A DNA stretch of 64,000 nucleotides from Haliscomenobacter sp. (GCF_016718685.1 NZ_JADKCX010000015.1:40464-104463), one strand, 5' to 3'; positions 52,575 through 62,329 are shown, counted from the first letter of the stretch. Numbers and translations: made by a program. Notes: generated by a model not told the origin, from the sequence alone.

Positions 52575-52610
52575 GGTTGAGAAGGTTGAGGAAGTTGAGG
52601 AGGTTGAGGC
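52575..52610. repeat. Four tandem 9-bp repeats upstream of the recombinase gene
   Basis: GGTTGAGAA, GGTTGAGGA, AGTTGAGGA, GGTTGAGGC in direct order, ending 38 bases before the recombinase start. May be a variable-number repeat or a binding element. Confidence 0.45.
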
Positions 52611-52757
52611 TGCCGCGAGGACATTCAATTACAATTCAAACTTTTCAACGTACAAGAAGGGAAGCTGGAATGCTGTGGCTGAAATTCGGTGGGAAAGAAA
52701 AATGAGCGGGACTCGCCCGCTCCGAAATATATCCGAGAAGTATAAATCTGATTGAAT

Positions 52758-52801
52758 AAAAAAAGCCGAAAGGTCGCAACGGCATTGCAACTTCTCGGCT
52801 T
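52758..52801 (-). terminator. Intrinsic terminator/attenuator in the leader of the recombinase gene
   Basis: On the minus strand GCCGA...TCGGC closes a stem with further pairing inside, followed by seven T. It is about 220 bases upstream of the ATG (52537) and about 5-10 bases from a CCTTTGCACC promoter-like sequence, so it could end a very short leader transcript. Confidence 0.5.
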
Positions 52802-52935
52802 GTGGTGCAAAGGTGGAGATAATGTTTGAATAAATCAATAGTCCAACAGATTTTTTATGGATTTTCAGTGGAAATTCGGGTGCGGACGGGGGGCCGGGGG
52901 GGAAACACAATTGATGTTCTGTTACCCAGATTTTT

Positions 52936-52966
52936 GGGGGAAAGGGTAACGGGTTTGGAGGGGGGG
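52936..52966 (+). other. G-quadruplex-capable G-run cluster
   Basis: Four G-runs of 3-7 G with loops of 3, 4 and 6 bases (GGGGG-AAA-GGG-TAAC-GGG-TTTGGA-G7). A G-rich stretch with GGGG and GGG runs continues to about 52997. It lies in the 947-base gene-poor interval between the recombinase gene and the 147-residue gene; that interval otherwise shows the terminator, tandem repeat and direct repeat listed here. Confidence 0.45.
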
Positions 52967-53034
52967 TGAAAAAATTTGGGGGGTAGGGGTAGGGTGGTTT
53001 TTTAAACAAATTGGGGCTTGCCTGCGGCAAAGTG

Positions 53035-53168
53035 TTTTTTGAACCACCTTAGGAACTGAAGGGACTTGAGGGACACTGAAGGAGGGGGCACTGAGAGCGC
53101 AAAGTGAGGTGGGGACAGGGCGCTTCGCGCGTGGGGGCAGCTTCGCTGCTTTTTTTGAACCACCTTAG
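53035..53168. repeat. 18-bp direct repeat TTTTTTGAACCACCTTAG
   Basis: Copies at 53035-53052 and 53151-53168, 116 bases apart, flanked by CCTTAG-type short repeats. They may be part of a dispersed intergenic element; no gene in the interval. Confidence 0.4.
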
Positions 53169-53484
53169 AAATCTTAGGGCACCTTAGGGTGGGTTGGTTC
53201 GGGGTAGGGGAGGTAGGGGCAAATTTCTCACCCTCTAAAGCCCAAAAAACCTTTTGACCTGTTCAAAATTGTCAATAATGGGCAGTTTTGAAAAATTATT
53301 TACGAACAATTGATTCGCATTTCAAAACATTCCCTATATTTATGAGTCTACTACAATATTTTAATAATCAATATATTACAAAAGAGAATTGATTTAGGCT
53401 ACGCTACTTGAATTTACATTTAATTTTATATTCAATCTGCTCCTTATCAGGTTGGATTCATAGATTTCCAGACAATCAAGGCGG

Positions 53485-53983
53485 ATGAACGGAAGCAAAT
53501 ACATGGTTATCCATTTCTTATGGAATTTTACCAAATCACTACTGTTTTGGGAGAGGGCCACTGTGCACACAATGGAGCTAAACACCCTGTTTCCCATTGA
53601 AGGAACACCCTTTGTGTTTTCATGGGAAACAAAGAATGCCTTATGGGTCAAAATCAAAGGCGTGAGGAGGAAATTGCCTCCTAAGGGGAAGTTGAGGATG
53701 ATCACGAAAGAAGGTAAAAAACAAATTACGCTTACTGCCGTCAGCTTGATCAATAATGAGACGATGAATTTTATCTTTTATGTGGAGCCTTATAGACGAG
53801 AACCTTTCAAGCAAGTGGAGGCCATTGGCGGAAGTTTGTTTAAAATCCAGTCGAACCCCTTGGCCAAATACCACAAGTTGGGGCCATTCATAGTGACACC
53901 CAACGCATTCCAACAGCCAGGTTTTTGAAGTTGAAGCAGCCAAGGGCCAATTGGAGCAACCCTTCTCCATCACCACGTGCTGA
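53485..53983 (+). pseudogene. Unrecognised protein heading the DUF4407 cassette, one frameshift
   Basis: The first frame codes 147 residues from the ATG at 53485, with beta-strand-like content (ALWVKIKGVRRKLPPKGKLRMITKEGKKQITLTAVSLI). Near 53915 a CC should be C; then the frame reads NAFNSQVFEVEAAKGQLEQPFSITTC to a stop at 53983. The protein (about 166 residues) has no signal or family that I know. It precedes the DUF4407 gene by 80 bases in the same direction, so it is provisionally part of that operon. Confidence 0.5.
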
Positions 53984-54063
53984 CTTCTTACGCATAAAGG
54001 AAGAGGCACGACAGCATGACATTTTGAAAAAATCAACAAACCTCAATACCCAAAAACAATAAC

Positions 54064-55293
54064 ATGGATCAAAGTTTCAATCAATCAAAAAAGCCAGGGT
54101 TCATCATGCGGATGTTCTGGCGGGCATGTGGGGCCGATCAGCGAATTCTGGAGAAATGTGATTACCGCGAACATGTAAAATACGCTTGCCTGGGCGGGAT
54201 TGTTACCACCACGGGATTGATGGCCGGATTGGCCGGGGGGTATGCCTTTTACACCATTTTCCAGCCCAAAGGGCCAGCTTTGGAATCAGGCACTGATATT
54301 TCGACCCTGGTATTGTCCCTTTTGTTTGGTGCAATATGGGGTACGGTGATTTTCAACATTGACCGATTCATAGTTGCCAGCACCGGGCAAGGGGATGGTA
54401 CTGAAGCCATTACCAAGAATGAACTGATTGGTGCACTACCGCGGATTGTTATGGGCATCATTATTGCCATTACCATTTCCAAGCCGCTCGAAATCAGAAT
54501 TTTTAAATCAGAGATTGATGTGGCTTTGGAGCAAGACCAGTTGAAAAAACAAAGCGAGTTCATCACCAGTTTAGACACCCTTTACAATCCAAGGATTAAA
54601 GCTGAAAAAGCCAAAATGGCAAAATGGGAGGAGGAAATTACCCGCAAAGAGAGGCGCTATGCTGAATTGGAAGATGAATACAACCGGGAGATTACGCGGG
54701 ATGACCGAAGAGGAGTAGGGCCTATCGCCGAAGCATTACTAGCACAGATGAAAAGGATGGAACCAGATATAAAGAAAATCAAGCAAGAAAATAAACCCTT
54801 AATCAATACCTCTTATGCCCAAATTGAACGATTTGAAGCAGAAAGGCAAAAACAAATCAAGGCCAGCCAGCGGATTTCCAACGGCCTGGATGGTTTATTG
54901 GAGCGCATCAAACTGTCCCATGAGATTGCGGGGTGGGGAATTACCCTATTCATCACTCTTTTGTTTGTGGCCATAGAATTGACGCCCATCTTTTTCAAAC
55001 TCATGCTGATCAAGAGCCCTTATGATTTTCTGAGTGACAACGAAAAAGAACTCATCAAAGCCAGTGAAGGCATTGAAGTCCGCTACAACTACTACCAAGA
55101 CAAGACGGGGATAGAGAAAGACCTGGTTATCTTCCATGAATCAGATCGAATCATTGATGAGCAAAAAAAGCTGTCGGAGGCACAACGAGAACTGAACGAT
55201 TACATTGTCAAAAAATGGTTAGAAGTGCAAAAGCAAAAGGTGGATGAGAATCCGGAAAAATTCGTCAGTTTGAGCAATGACAATAGAATCTAA
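54064..55293 (+). CDS. DUF4407 membrane protein with coiled coil
   Basis: A 409-residue protein of the DUF4407 family. It has three TM helices at about 40-65, 77-102 and 122-148 (VKYACLGGIVTTTGLMAGLAG, TLVLSLLFGAIWGTVIFNID, LIGALPRIVMGIIIAITISKPLE), then a long charged coiled coil at 155-270 (KAKMAKWEEEITRKERRYAELEDEYNREITRDDRR) and a fourth TM at about 297-320. The motif ISKPLEIRIF at the end of TM3 is a good family marker, repeated as SKPLEL in the next gene. Function is unknown. The coiled coil sits between TM3 and TM4 and would form a large extra-membrane domain. The next gene starts inside its last codons (17-base overlap), indicating a coupled operon. Confidence 0.85.
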   Translation: MDQSFNQSKKPGFIMRMFWRACGADQRILEKCDYREHVKYACLGGIVTTTGLMAGLAGGYAFYTIFQPKGPALESGTDISTLVLSLLFGAIWGTVIFNIDRFIVASTGQGDGTEAITKNELIGALPRIVMGIIIAITISKPLEIRIFKSEIDVALEQDQLKKQSEFITSLDTLYNPRIKAEKAKMAKWEEEITRKERRYAELEDEYNREITRDDRRGVGPIAEALLAQMKRMEPDIKKIKQENKPLINTSYAQIERFEAERQKQIKASQRISNGLDGLLERIKLSHEIAGWGITLFITLLFVAIELTPIFFKLMLIKSPYDFLSDNEKELIKASEGIEVRYNYYQDKTGIEKDLVIFHESDRIIDEQKKLSEAQRELNDYIVKKWLEVQKQKVDENPEKFVSLSNDNRI

Positions 55294-56374
55294 GCAAGGA
55301 AAGGAACGGCTAAACAAAATCAAACAGGCGGCCATGCAGCGTTTATGGCGGCTAAGTGTTTGTGACCCCAGCATTATGGCGCATTGCCCCAAGGCTGAAA
55401 AGGTCGGGTATGCCCTGGCAGGATTGTGCATTTTGGTATTTATTGTGGTATCCATTTTTTCGGGTATTTATTTGTCAGCTTTGATCTTCCAGTCTATTCC
55501 AGTTGCAATTGTTCTGGGCTTGGGACTGGCCTTAAATATTCTGATTGTATTCCAATTGGCGCTTGCTTCAGTAAGTAGCGCAAGGTTACCTCATACCGCT
55601 CATTTCAGGTATTCCTGGTCTTCAACAGTTGTTCGGCTCATTTACTTAGGGTTCATTTTGCTGCTGGTTTCCAAACCGCTGGAATTGTGTTTATTGCAAC
55701 ATCAAATTGGTCGCGACCTGGTCCAATTCAGGGCAAAACAGGCTCAACTTTTTAAAACGCAAAACCTGTCGTTCATAAACAAGGAGATTGACAAGCTACA
55801 AATTGACATACAGCATTTAGGGCGATTCATTGTACAATCACAAAGCCAGGCTGATAGTTGGGGCGATTCTTTGAAGCAAGAGCTTAAGCCCGAGTTGGCA
55901 TTATCCAGCGTCGAAACGTTGGTGAAGGTCAAAAAAGGGAAGGAAATTGCGCTTCAAGAATTGAAAGCACAAAAGGCGCTTTACATTCAAAAATTTCGGA
56001 AGGCCAACCAAGAATCCAATCACCTGATACAACGGATTAAGATCCTTCATTCCAATTATCCAGCTACCTGGGGCATTACAGTTTTGCTGGGGCTTTTTTT
56101 GTTTTTCCCCTTCGCATATAGAGTAATCAACGTCAACAAGCATGTCTATCCGGTAAAATGCGATAGTCTTGATTACAATTTAGTGCTACGGAGTTACCAT
56201 AATTTTAAACAAGTATACGCAAGAGTTTTTTTACACAAATTCAGCAAAAAAGTAGTGTTTCATGAACCCTATTTAGACCCGCCATTTAATACGCTCCGAA
56301 AATATGATACCCGGCCGACGAAAGGAAAAGAGGCCTTGATTGCATGGATCGTGAAAGAAAAGGGTACGCCATGA
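55277..56374 (+). CDS. Second DUF4407-like membrane protein
   Basis: A 365-residue paralogue of the preceding protein: TM helices at about 40-70 (VGYALAGLCILVFIVVSIFS), 75-95 (IPVAIVLGLGLALNILIVF), 110-135 (LIYLGFILLLVSKPLEL), a shorter coiled coil (160-245) and a TM at about 255-275 (WGITVLLGLFLFFPFAYRVI). The topology and the SKPLE motif match the first protein. The C-terminus is a Tyr-rich basic segment (YHNFKQVYARVFLHKFSKKVVFHEPYLDP). A heterodimer with the first protein is a natural guess. The next gene overlaps its stop codon by four bases (ATGA). Confidence 0.75.
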   Translation: MTIESKQGKERLNKIKQAAMQRLWRLSVCDPSIMAHCPKAEKVGYALAGLCILVFIVVSIFSGIYLSALIFQSIPVAIVLGLGLALNILIVFQLALASVSSARLPHTAHFRYSWSSTVVRLIYLGFILLLVSKPLELCLLQHQIGRDLVQFRAKQAQLFKTQNLSFINKEIDKLQIDIQHLGRFIVQSQSQADSWGDSLKQELKPELALSSVETLVKVKKGKEIALQELKAQKALYIQKFRKANQESNHLIQRIKILHSNYPATWGITVLLGLFLFFPFAYRVINVNKHVYPVKCDSLDYNLVLRSYHNFKQVYARVFLHKFSKKVVFHEPYLDPPFNTLRKYDTRPTKGKEALIAWIVKEKGTP

Positions 56375-56847
56375 TGCCAAAGATCAAAACCAGAGAAAGG
56401 TTCTTGCTGAAAGGCCAGTTCAAGGGCAAATATTATGGCTATTTAGATGAATTGCATAGTGATGCTCATCAAAAGGAGTACCAAATCTACATTTACGAAG
56501 GCAGCTTCCTGGCCTCCAAAGCAGGTAAGGATACGGACTATGAAGGGATGATCAGCAATGGAAATAGCTACAAGCTAATTGTGCTAAACGATATAGTGAT
56601 AGAATCAAGTCCAGATGAAAAGGGGAACACTACCCTATATCGGGTGAAACCCGCCGAGCTCTGGGCTGAAAATGTATCGCTTATTCAGGTTCAAAAAGAG
56701 GGGAATATTACTTATGGAACTTTGGTTGGGGATGCGATCATGCTGGTTGATGAACGTATCACGTATGAAATAACTTCCCCAATAATAATCAGATCACCAA
56801 ATGTTCCCCTTAATGAACAAAGAACCCATCCCAACATCAACCTGTAA
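56371..56847 (+). CDS. Unrecognised 158-residue cassette protein
   Basis: The ATG at 56371 overlaps the preceding stop codon (ATGA) and is preferred to the upstream ATG at 56344. The product is soluble, strand-rich, with many Tyr and Lys near the start (KTRERFLLKGQFKGKYYGYLDELH) and a beta-sandwich-like pattern thereafter (YQIYIYEGSFL, YKLIVLNDIVIESS, TYGTLVGDAIMLV). No signal peptide or TM helix is seen. It probably acts with the DUF4407 pair, given the coupling. Family unknown. Confidence 0.55.
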   Translation: MMPKIKTRERFLLKGQFKGKYYGYLDELHSDAHQKEYQIYIYEGSFLASKAGKDTDYEGMISNGNSYKLIVLNDIVIESSPDEKGNTTLYRVKPAELWAENVSLIQVQKEGNITYGTLVGDAIMLVDERITYEITSPIIIRSPNVPLNEQRTHPNINL

Positions 56848-56909
56848 GAAAAGCTAAGCCTGGCTGAAATCTTGGCGGGAATTCAGACAGTTTTGGAGCC
56901 TTACTTGTT

Positions 56910-57866
56910 ATGGCCATGCTGATCAATTTTGTTGGCCAGCCATGTTTCGGTGATAGATTGGTTCAGTCTTGGCTATTTGTTAGGATTGGGTTGGTCATTT
57001 GGAGCTTAAGATGGGTCTTTACCCCGGTTTTGATATTGCTCAGGTATTTGTTTCAATCCATCTTGCTTTTGATCATCATGGGCGCATTTTTTGTTTCCCT
57101 GATTGGCAACTACGTTACAAATGCCCAAAATGGAAGCTTTCCTTACCCGACCTAAGGTTCCTCCAAGCTCGACACTTATCCGAACCGAAGGTGCATGATG
57201 ATTCTGACAACCCGATCCTATGTAGAGCACCTTTTGAAATGGCAGGATTATCAAGCAACAAGCATACGAAGGCAAAATCAGAATCTACACTGATGACTAT
57301 TTGGCAGCCCGAAGTTGGCGAGAAGGAATGGCCTCCCAATCGCCTGTTGAAGATTGGCCGGAAAAGGTATTTCATCGACTTGTTAAAAGGGACAAAGAAC
57401 TGCTGGGGTTCTATTTTCAGCTAATCGACAGCATTCAGCAAAAAAACAATTTAGCCCCCAAGCAGTTTGCGGAGTTGCTGGTCAGCATGATTCAAGAAAT
57501 CCCCTACGTATTACTGGAACCCGCGTTTTGTCTCACCCCAAAACAGCTTCCCCTGCGAGGATCAGGTAAGTTTAGGCATTCATACCCCTTTGGAGTTTTT
57601 GTACAGCCTTAAGGGCGATTGTGATACCAGGGCCTTGCTGCTTTACCTCAGCTTGAAACACTATGGCTACGATGTCATTTTGCTGGGTAGCAACCGATAC
57701 CAACACGCATTGATCGGTATCAATTTGCCTTATCAAGGTACCTCTTATTCATTCAGGGGCAAGCGGTATTACCTTTGGGGAGACGACCGCAAAAGGATGG
57801 CAAGCGGGACAGGCTGCTCCAGAATGGTCAGACCTGAGTTTTTGGGACGTGATCCTTGCACAATAA
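56910..57866 (+). pseudogene. Membrane-anchored transglutaminase-like protein with several frameshifts
   Basis: Reading across frames gives one product. The start (ATG 56910) encodes TM helices (WLFVRIGLVIWSLRWVFTPVL, SILLLIIMGAFFVSLIG). The frame then slips near 57150-57240; continuing text is HDDSDNPILCRAPFE, GRIIKQQAYEGKIRIYTDDYLAARSWREG and VEDWPEKVFHRLVKRDKELLGFYFQLIDSIQQKN. Near 57590 one T too many leads on to YPLEFLYSLKGDCDTRALLLYLSLKHYGYDV and NRYQHALIGI, the Cys...His core of a transglutaminase-like domain (C in GDCDTRA, H in QHALIGI). Near 57780 one G too many separates the tail ETTAKGWQAGQAAPEWSDLSFWDVIL. It may be a cysteine protease or cross-linking enzyme at the cell envelope. 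A CDS overlapping the start around 56814 cannot be excluded. Confidence 0.6.
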
Positions 57867-57895
57867 TTGTATAACCTTAATCAAATTTATAAATC

Positions 57896-58414
57896 ATGCC
57901 AATTCAAGCACTCCTTTTTTCAATTGCGCAGTTTTTGCTGATCGTCATTATACTGATCACTTTTACCTATGTGTTGAATCGTTTGCTCATTCGGGCAATA
58001 AAAAGCAATGGGGACGGTGACGTAAAAGCAAGTCTGTCTTATGGCTTGTTTTTTAGCTCCTTGTTCTTCTCAGCTGGGATGGTTTTTAAGGAAATTGGAA
58101 TGGCAGGGCTCTCCGTGTTACAAGTATTGGAAAGGGGAGGGGCGCAGGTGGCCCTGGTTTCTGAAATGGGGAAGTACGTATTGTATTTTATGGGGATTGG
58201 CCTGGTTTGCCTTTTTCTGGTTATCGCATTGAGCTCCTACTTGTATTTTTTGATCCGGAAAGTGGGCATTCTGACTTCTATTGCACGGGACGATTCTAGT
58301 GGCTCGATTTTTTTTAGTGTTGGGGTGGTCACCTTTACGTTGATCAGCCTGGGGTATCTTCGCCAGATTCTGGAGTATTTTATTCCGTATCCAAGTGTGC
58401 CTGGGTTTGGTTGA
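57896..58414 (+). CDS. Four-helix membrane protein at the end of the cassette
   Basis: A 172-residue protein with predicted TM helices at about 5-30 (LLFSIAQFLLIVIILITFTYVLNRLLI), 48-65 (YGLFFSSLFFSAGMVF), 95-120 (MGKYVLYFMGIGLVCLFLVIAL) and 137-160 (SIFFSVGVVTFTLISLGYL). Small, with no obvious soluble domain. It lies 30 bases after the transglutaminase-like gene and shares its direction. It could be an accessory subunit of the DUF4407 complex. I do not recognise the family. Confidence 0.55.
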   Translation: MPIQALLFSIAQFLLIVIILITFTYVLNRLLIRAIKSNGDGDVKASLSYGLFFSSLFFSAGMVFKEIGMAGLSVLQVLERGGAQVALVSEMGKYVLYFMGIGLVCLFLVIALSSYLYFLIRKVGILTSIARDDSSGSIFFSVGVVTFTLISLGYLRQILEYFIPYPSVPGFG

Positions 58415-58473
58415 GGTAAATTATCTTAAGGCAATAAAGCTGAATTGGATTATAATACACTGATTCATAACCC

Positions 58474-59005
58474 CTAATGCTTCCCACCATATTTTCCAAA
58501 AACGGGCCTCAACATGTGCCAGAGTCCATCCTCCAGGTTCTGCAAAATTTCTGATCTTCGGTAGGTAGTTTGCAATAATAAAAATTGATTATGAGGGGTT
58601 GATCCTTGAGCCAGAGGTCGAGTTTTAAAGCATAAGTCGCCACGTTGCAAATTCCACAATGCTCTCTGAATCGTTTTTTGAGGCTATTAGAACTGCCTAC
58701 ATAAAGGCAAGTAGAAAGCCCCTGGTTTGGGTCAGAAGCATTCAGACGAGCGCGTTTGCTAGTGGTGTCGCAGCTTTTATAGGATTCGATGATTTGTTGA
58801 GAAACATCGGTTTGAAAATAATAGATAACCTTGCCTTTGGAGGGAAGTGTTTTAGCCAATTCTTCGATGCTCCTATGATCTGCCAAGGCGCTAGATTGGA
58901 AGGTTAGCTGGAAAAAAGAAGTAGGAAGGGTAAATGCTTCCAGCTTTCAATGTTTTTTCGGAGGCGTTCGAGCTGGAGTTTTTTGGCTTGATCCAGGATT
59001 TCCAT
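58474..59005 (-). pseudogene. GIY-YIG-like nuclease, two frameshifts
   Basis: From the ATG at 59005 the first residues (EILDQAKKLQLERLRKNIESWK) break near 58935. The next frame runs EAFTLPTSFFQLTFQSSALADHRSIEELAKTLPSKGKVIYYFQTDVSQQIIESY, and the nuclease-like core is LSTCLYVGSSNSLKKRFREHCG, where LYVG stands in for GIY-YIG. A second slip (T-run near 58560) leads to LQNLEDGLWHMLRPVFGKYGGKH, ending at 58474. The family contains homing endonucleases, UvrC-like and restriction enzymes. This gene is small (about 175 residues) and could be a nicking or restriction-type nuclease. Confidence 0.55.
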
Positions 59006-59104
59006 AGGAATATGTCTTTGCTGATTTTATCAATATGATTGAGTTGGCTACATTTAGCCAATTACTAAGATGAAGCTTGAGCTGTCATTGCAGTCTTGAA
59101 GCCT

Positions 59105-59623
59105 TTATCTGCTGGCTGCTTTCATTTCCTCCCGTTTTTTGATAAAATCCATTAGCCGATCCATAAAATCGGGAGCTTCTAGGGAACAAACCATGATGTA
59201 TTGCTTTGTTTCATGAGGTGACACCTCAGCTTCTACCGTTTGAAAGTTGATTGAAGCGTCTATTTTTCCCGCGTAAAGAATATAGATTTGATTTTCAGCA
59301 TCTTTTGCAAATGCTCCTTTTGGATGGGATTTTGGGTCGGCAGGAAAGTTAATTTGGGTATTGTGGCTAATGTGCTTCCCTTTCACAAGAGGATTGGTCA
59401 CAAAGAGGTTGAGGTGCTTAAGGTATCCTTTTTTGCTTACATTCAATTCGTGAAACCAATACAACTCATATTGTTCAAGGAATTGAACGGGTGCAAATAC
59501 GTTTGTTCTGGGCGCCATGATCTTCACATTGTCAATGGAAATGGGATTATTGGCTTGTACTTTAGCCACAAACGCCTTATTGAGACTTTCGATCTCCGTT
59601 AGATTCTGAATGATTTTGAGCAT
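59105..59623 (-). CDS. Unrecognised 172-residue protein next to nuclease genes
   Basis: An intact minus-strand frame with mixed helix/strand content: NLTEIESLNKAFVAKVQANNPISIDNVKI, then a YWFHELNVSKKGYLKHLNLFV segment, and a C-terminal helix DRLMDFIKKREEMKA. No signal peptide or TM helix. It lies between the GIY-YIG-like and DUF262-type genes and overlaps the end of the next gene by 25 bases. Family unknown. Confidence 0.5.
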   Translation of the reverse strand: MLKIIQNLTEIESLNKAFVAKVQANNPISIDNVKIMAPRTNVFAPVQFLEQYELYWFHELNVSKKGYLKHLNLFVTNPLVKGKHISHNTQINFPADPKSHPKGAFAKDAENQIYILYAGKIDASINFQTVEAEVSPHETKQYIMVCSLEAPDFMDRLMDFIKKREEMKAASR

Positions 59624-60167
59624 GATTTATTGATTTTAGCTGAAAGCTTCCATGTTTTGATCCACTTCTTTATTGAGTTCACCTTGGTGACCACTCGCCT
59701 ACATCCACTAGTCAGGTACCCTGCGAAAACACCAGCTAGGTGGGCAGATTGAGGGTGTGGAATAGCATTAAGCCATTGCATCATATTTCTTAGTAGTGCC
59801 CGTAAATCCTGATTTTCATAGCTCAATAAAGTAAAGTCGCCCCAAAGTTTTGGGGTTTCTTTAAAATGGTTAGGCAATGTATCTTGGGAAAATGAAGTTC
59901 TTTTACCCAATTAGAATGCTTGTCGGCATCCTCAATCGTAAAAGTAAATGCATCATCATCGAGAAAGGCCGCAATGGCGTCAGGAAATTCTATACGAAGG
60001 TTGATGCTGGATGTTGGACCCAGATTTATGGAGGAAATACAAATGTACTTTTTCGGTTCATCTTCATCGGTGAATGAATCAATCTGTACTTTCCGGCGAT
60101 CAAATACAGAAGCAAAATCAAAACAGGTACACCAATGAGTTGATCTATTTTTAAATCCGAATGCCAT
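59599..60167 (-). pseudogene. Distal segment following the DUF262 gene, frameshifted
   Basis: From about 60167 the frame reads FDFASVFDRRKVQIDSFTDEDEPKKYICISSINLGPTSS and IEFPDAIAAFLDDDAFTFTIEDADKHSNWVKELHFPK. A slip near 59880 continues as DTLPNHFKETPKLWGDFTLLSYENQDLRALLRNMMQWL. It may be the C-terminal part of the DUF262 protein or a separate gene of about 190 residues; the overlap with the DUF262 frame makes it hard to decide. No family recognised. Confidence 0.4.
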
Positions 60168-62292
60168 TTTTCGATGATTTCCAGATTTCGATTTAGGATA
60201 AGATAAAAAGGAGGTTTCCAGTTTTCCTTTAGGTTGTTATAGGTAGAACTCTTCCAATTCTGACCACAGAGCGACCATTTACACAGCAAAGAGGACAATT
60301 CTTTACTGTTGTTGTAGGTTTGCTTTTTTCTTTCCAAAGTATGCTTCCATTTTTCCCTGCTCGACTGACTAGGTTGCCGTGAATCAGCCAAAGGGTCAAG
60401 TTTGTGTGCTGGGCTGCTGTCTTGATCTTCACGGTTCAATTCATAAGGCCAAGCACGCAAATTTCCAATTGAATGGAAGATGGATTTCTGTTTTGAATGC
60501 CTTTCTTATAACGAATATTTTGTTGGGAAAAAAGATGATCCCAGTCAAAAGGTACATTGGTATTTTCTAATAGAAATTGTTCTTCTTGAAAATATTCACT
60601 CAAAAAATGCCGCTGGGCGTATAGTAACAAGTCACGATTAACAAACATTTTTTCGGTGAAGGCTTTAATTTTTCCTTCTTGGTTTTGGTCAATTTTTGCA
60701 AAAAAATTACTCTTTACTGTAAATTTCAAGCTCTTGATCGATTCCAAACCCTTTTGCTTTGGAGTTTCCTTATAAGCAGGGATGGTCGGCAACACATCTA
60801 GGCTCACAGCTCTATACACAGTAGCATTTGACCAAAACGTGTTTTGATCAAATTTAGAAACGCAGTGCCAGATACCGTTAAAAAGGGAACGATAATCCCG
60901 CTGCTTGTCTTGTTTACCAAAAAAGAGAAGCAGGCTAAGCATCCCAAGAGCCATCCGATGTTTATCATCATCCTTTACAAATTGATCTCCTTTGACCCAA
61001 AATCGATAAAGAAGTATAAACATTAATTCGGGAGCGTCGTTGGTGATCCGTCGGAGTACTAAATAGGGAAAAGCATGGGGATTAAGTTTTGCATCAAAAC
61101 TGAGCATGTCTTTGATGGTCAGAAGTAGGGGTTTTTCTTCGTGAATACATTTGGTCAACAATTGCTTTAAGAATAATTCAAAATCCTGCAAAGTTTTAGC
61201 GTCTGCAATCGCTCGTTGAAACTGTTTTGGCTGAATACTCATGCTTGGTGCTTCAGCATTTGGTTTATCTTTCACTAAGAATAAGCGGTAAGCCAAGATA
61301 ATGAAGCGTGCCGGGCGGATGAGTGTTTGGCAAGCAGATTCCACTTCGTTTTGAACAGCAGGGGAAAGATGAGCTTTTAAGATAGAATAATTTAACTCTT
61401 CACCACGTAAAGGTGTTCCTCCTGCGTTGAGGCGGACAAAGAGGTTTTCAATTTCATCTTTTACCATTGCTGGTTCATCTGAATCATCAGGTTCGGGCTC
61501 AGGTTCAGGATCTTCTATGGTTGTTGCTGGTGTTTTTCCACCTGTTTGGGGTAAAACTGCTGAAGATTAAGATAGAGGGCAGGGATTTTTTGTCCATTCG
61601 TTTCATCCAAAATGTCTTGGGTGGCTGATAGAACCGTTTCTATCAAAGCATGAAGTTGTTCTTTATGATCGTTTTGGGTTTTTTTTTGCCATGAGGCATA
61701 TTTTTCAGGCCAATACGCGTTGGCTTCGTGTTGAATTTTGTGAGTAAAAAATCCAGGCCCTGACCAGTTTCTATGGCTTCGATGAACCAGGAAAAAGGAA
61801 GTGGCAAAATCGCGTCATACGGGAAGAATTGAACGAGATCAGTTTTTAAGTAATCTTCGCACGGGTAAAGTTCAAGTGCTTTGCGGATGTTGTTGGCAGC
61901 TAAGGTCTTGGTATTGTCTGTTCGTTGATAGCCCCATGGATGAGATTTGGTGATAACGCGGAAAATAAACTTGCGCGGATCATCGGGATCGGCTGGCATC
62001 AAATCTATAAAAACTCGAATTAAGTCTTGGGAATCCCGGAAAGTCTTGCCCCAAAACCCAAACAAATGGCCGTAGCACGTTGCTGTCCATCTAAGATCTC
62101 CAATTGGGCATCAGTCTTGGTAGGAGACATCACAAAGCGCCCACTGGAAATCCGCAGCAAAGAATCCCACAGGTTTTCAATTTGTGCGGGTTTCCAAACA
62201 AAGCCTCGTTGTACAGAAGGGAAAGATTACTCGCTTGTTATGAGCCCAGTCGGCAATTTCTTTAAGTTAAATACATGCGGTTTTGAGGACAT
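60026..62292 (-). pseudogene. DUF262 plus HNH nuclease (GmrSD-like) protein, several frameshifts
   Basis: The start is the ATG at 62292 (MSSKPHVFNLK). The first frame is broken at about 62260 and 62215; reading on gives IADWAHNKRVIFPSVQRGFVWKPAQIENLWDSLL and LEILDGQQRATAICLGFG. This is the DUF262 core, with the DGQQR motif shared with ParB/Srx-like and type IV restriction proteins. It continues after slips near 62047 and 61470 with IENLFVRLNAGGTPLRGEELNYSILKAH, another DUF262 landmark. A late WDHLFSQ, and IGNLRAWPYELNREDQ after a slip near 60475, form the HNH-like C-terminal part. GmrSD-type proteins are modification-dependent nucleases against phage. Four or more single-base breaks make function doubtful unless they are sequencing errors. 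Confidence 0.65.
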
Positions 62293-62329
62293 AGTCTTTT
62301 GAATTTAAAAAATAATAAAGGCTTGTTTA

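Noticed and set aside
51647..52705. 352-residue plus-strand frame opposite the recombinase-ATPase gene
   Set aside because: The minus-strand gene has an ordered set of catalytic motifs; the plus-strand translation shows only biased Phe/Val/Gly content.
53394..53753. 119-residue minus-strand frame
   Set aside because: It is antisense to the plus-strand cassette gene, which has a better context and continuity.
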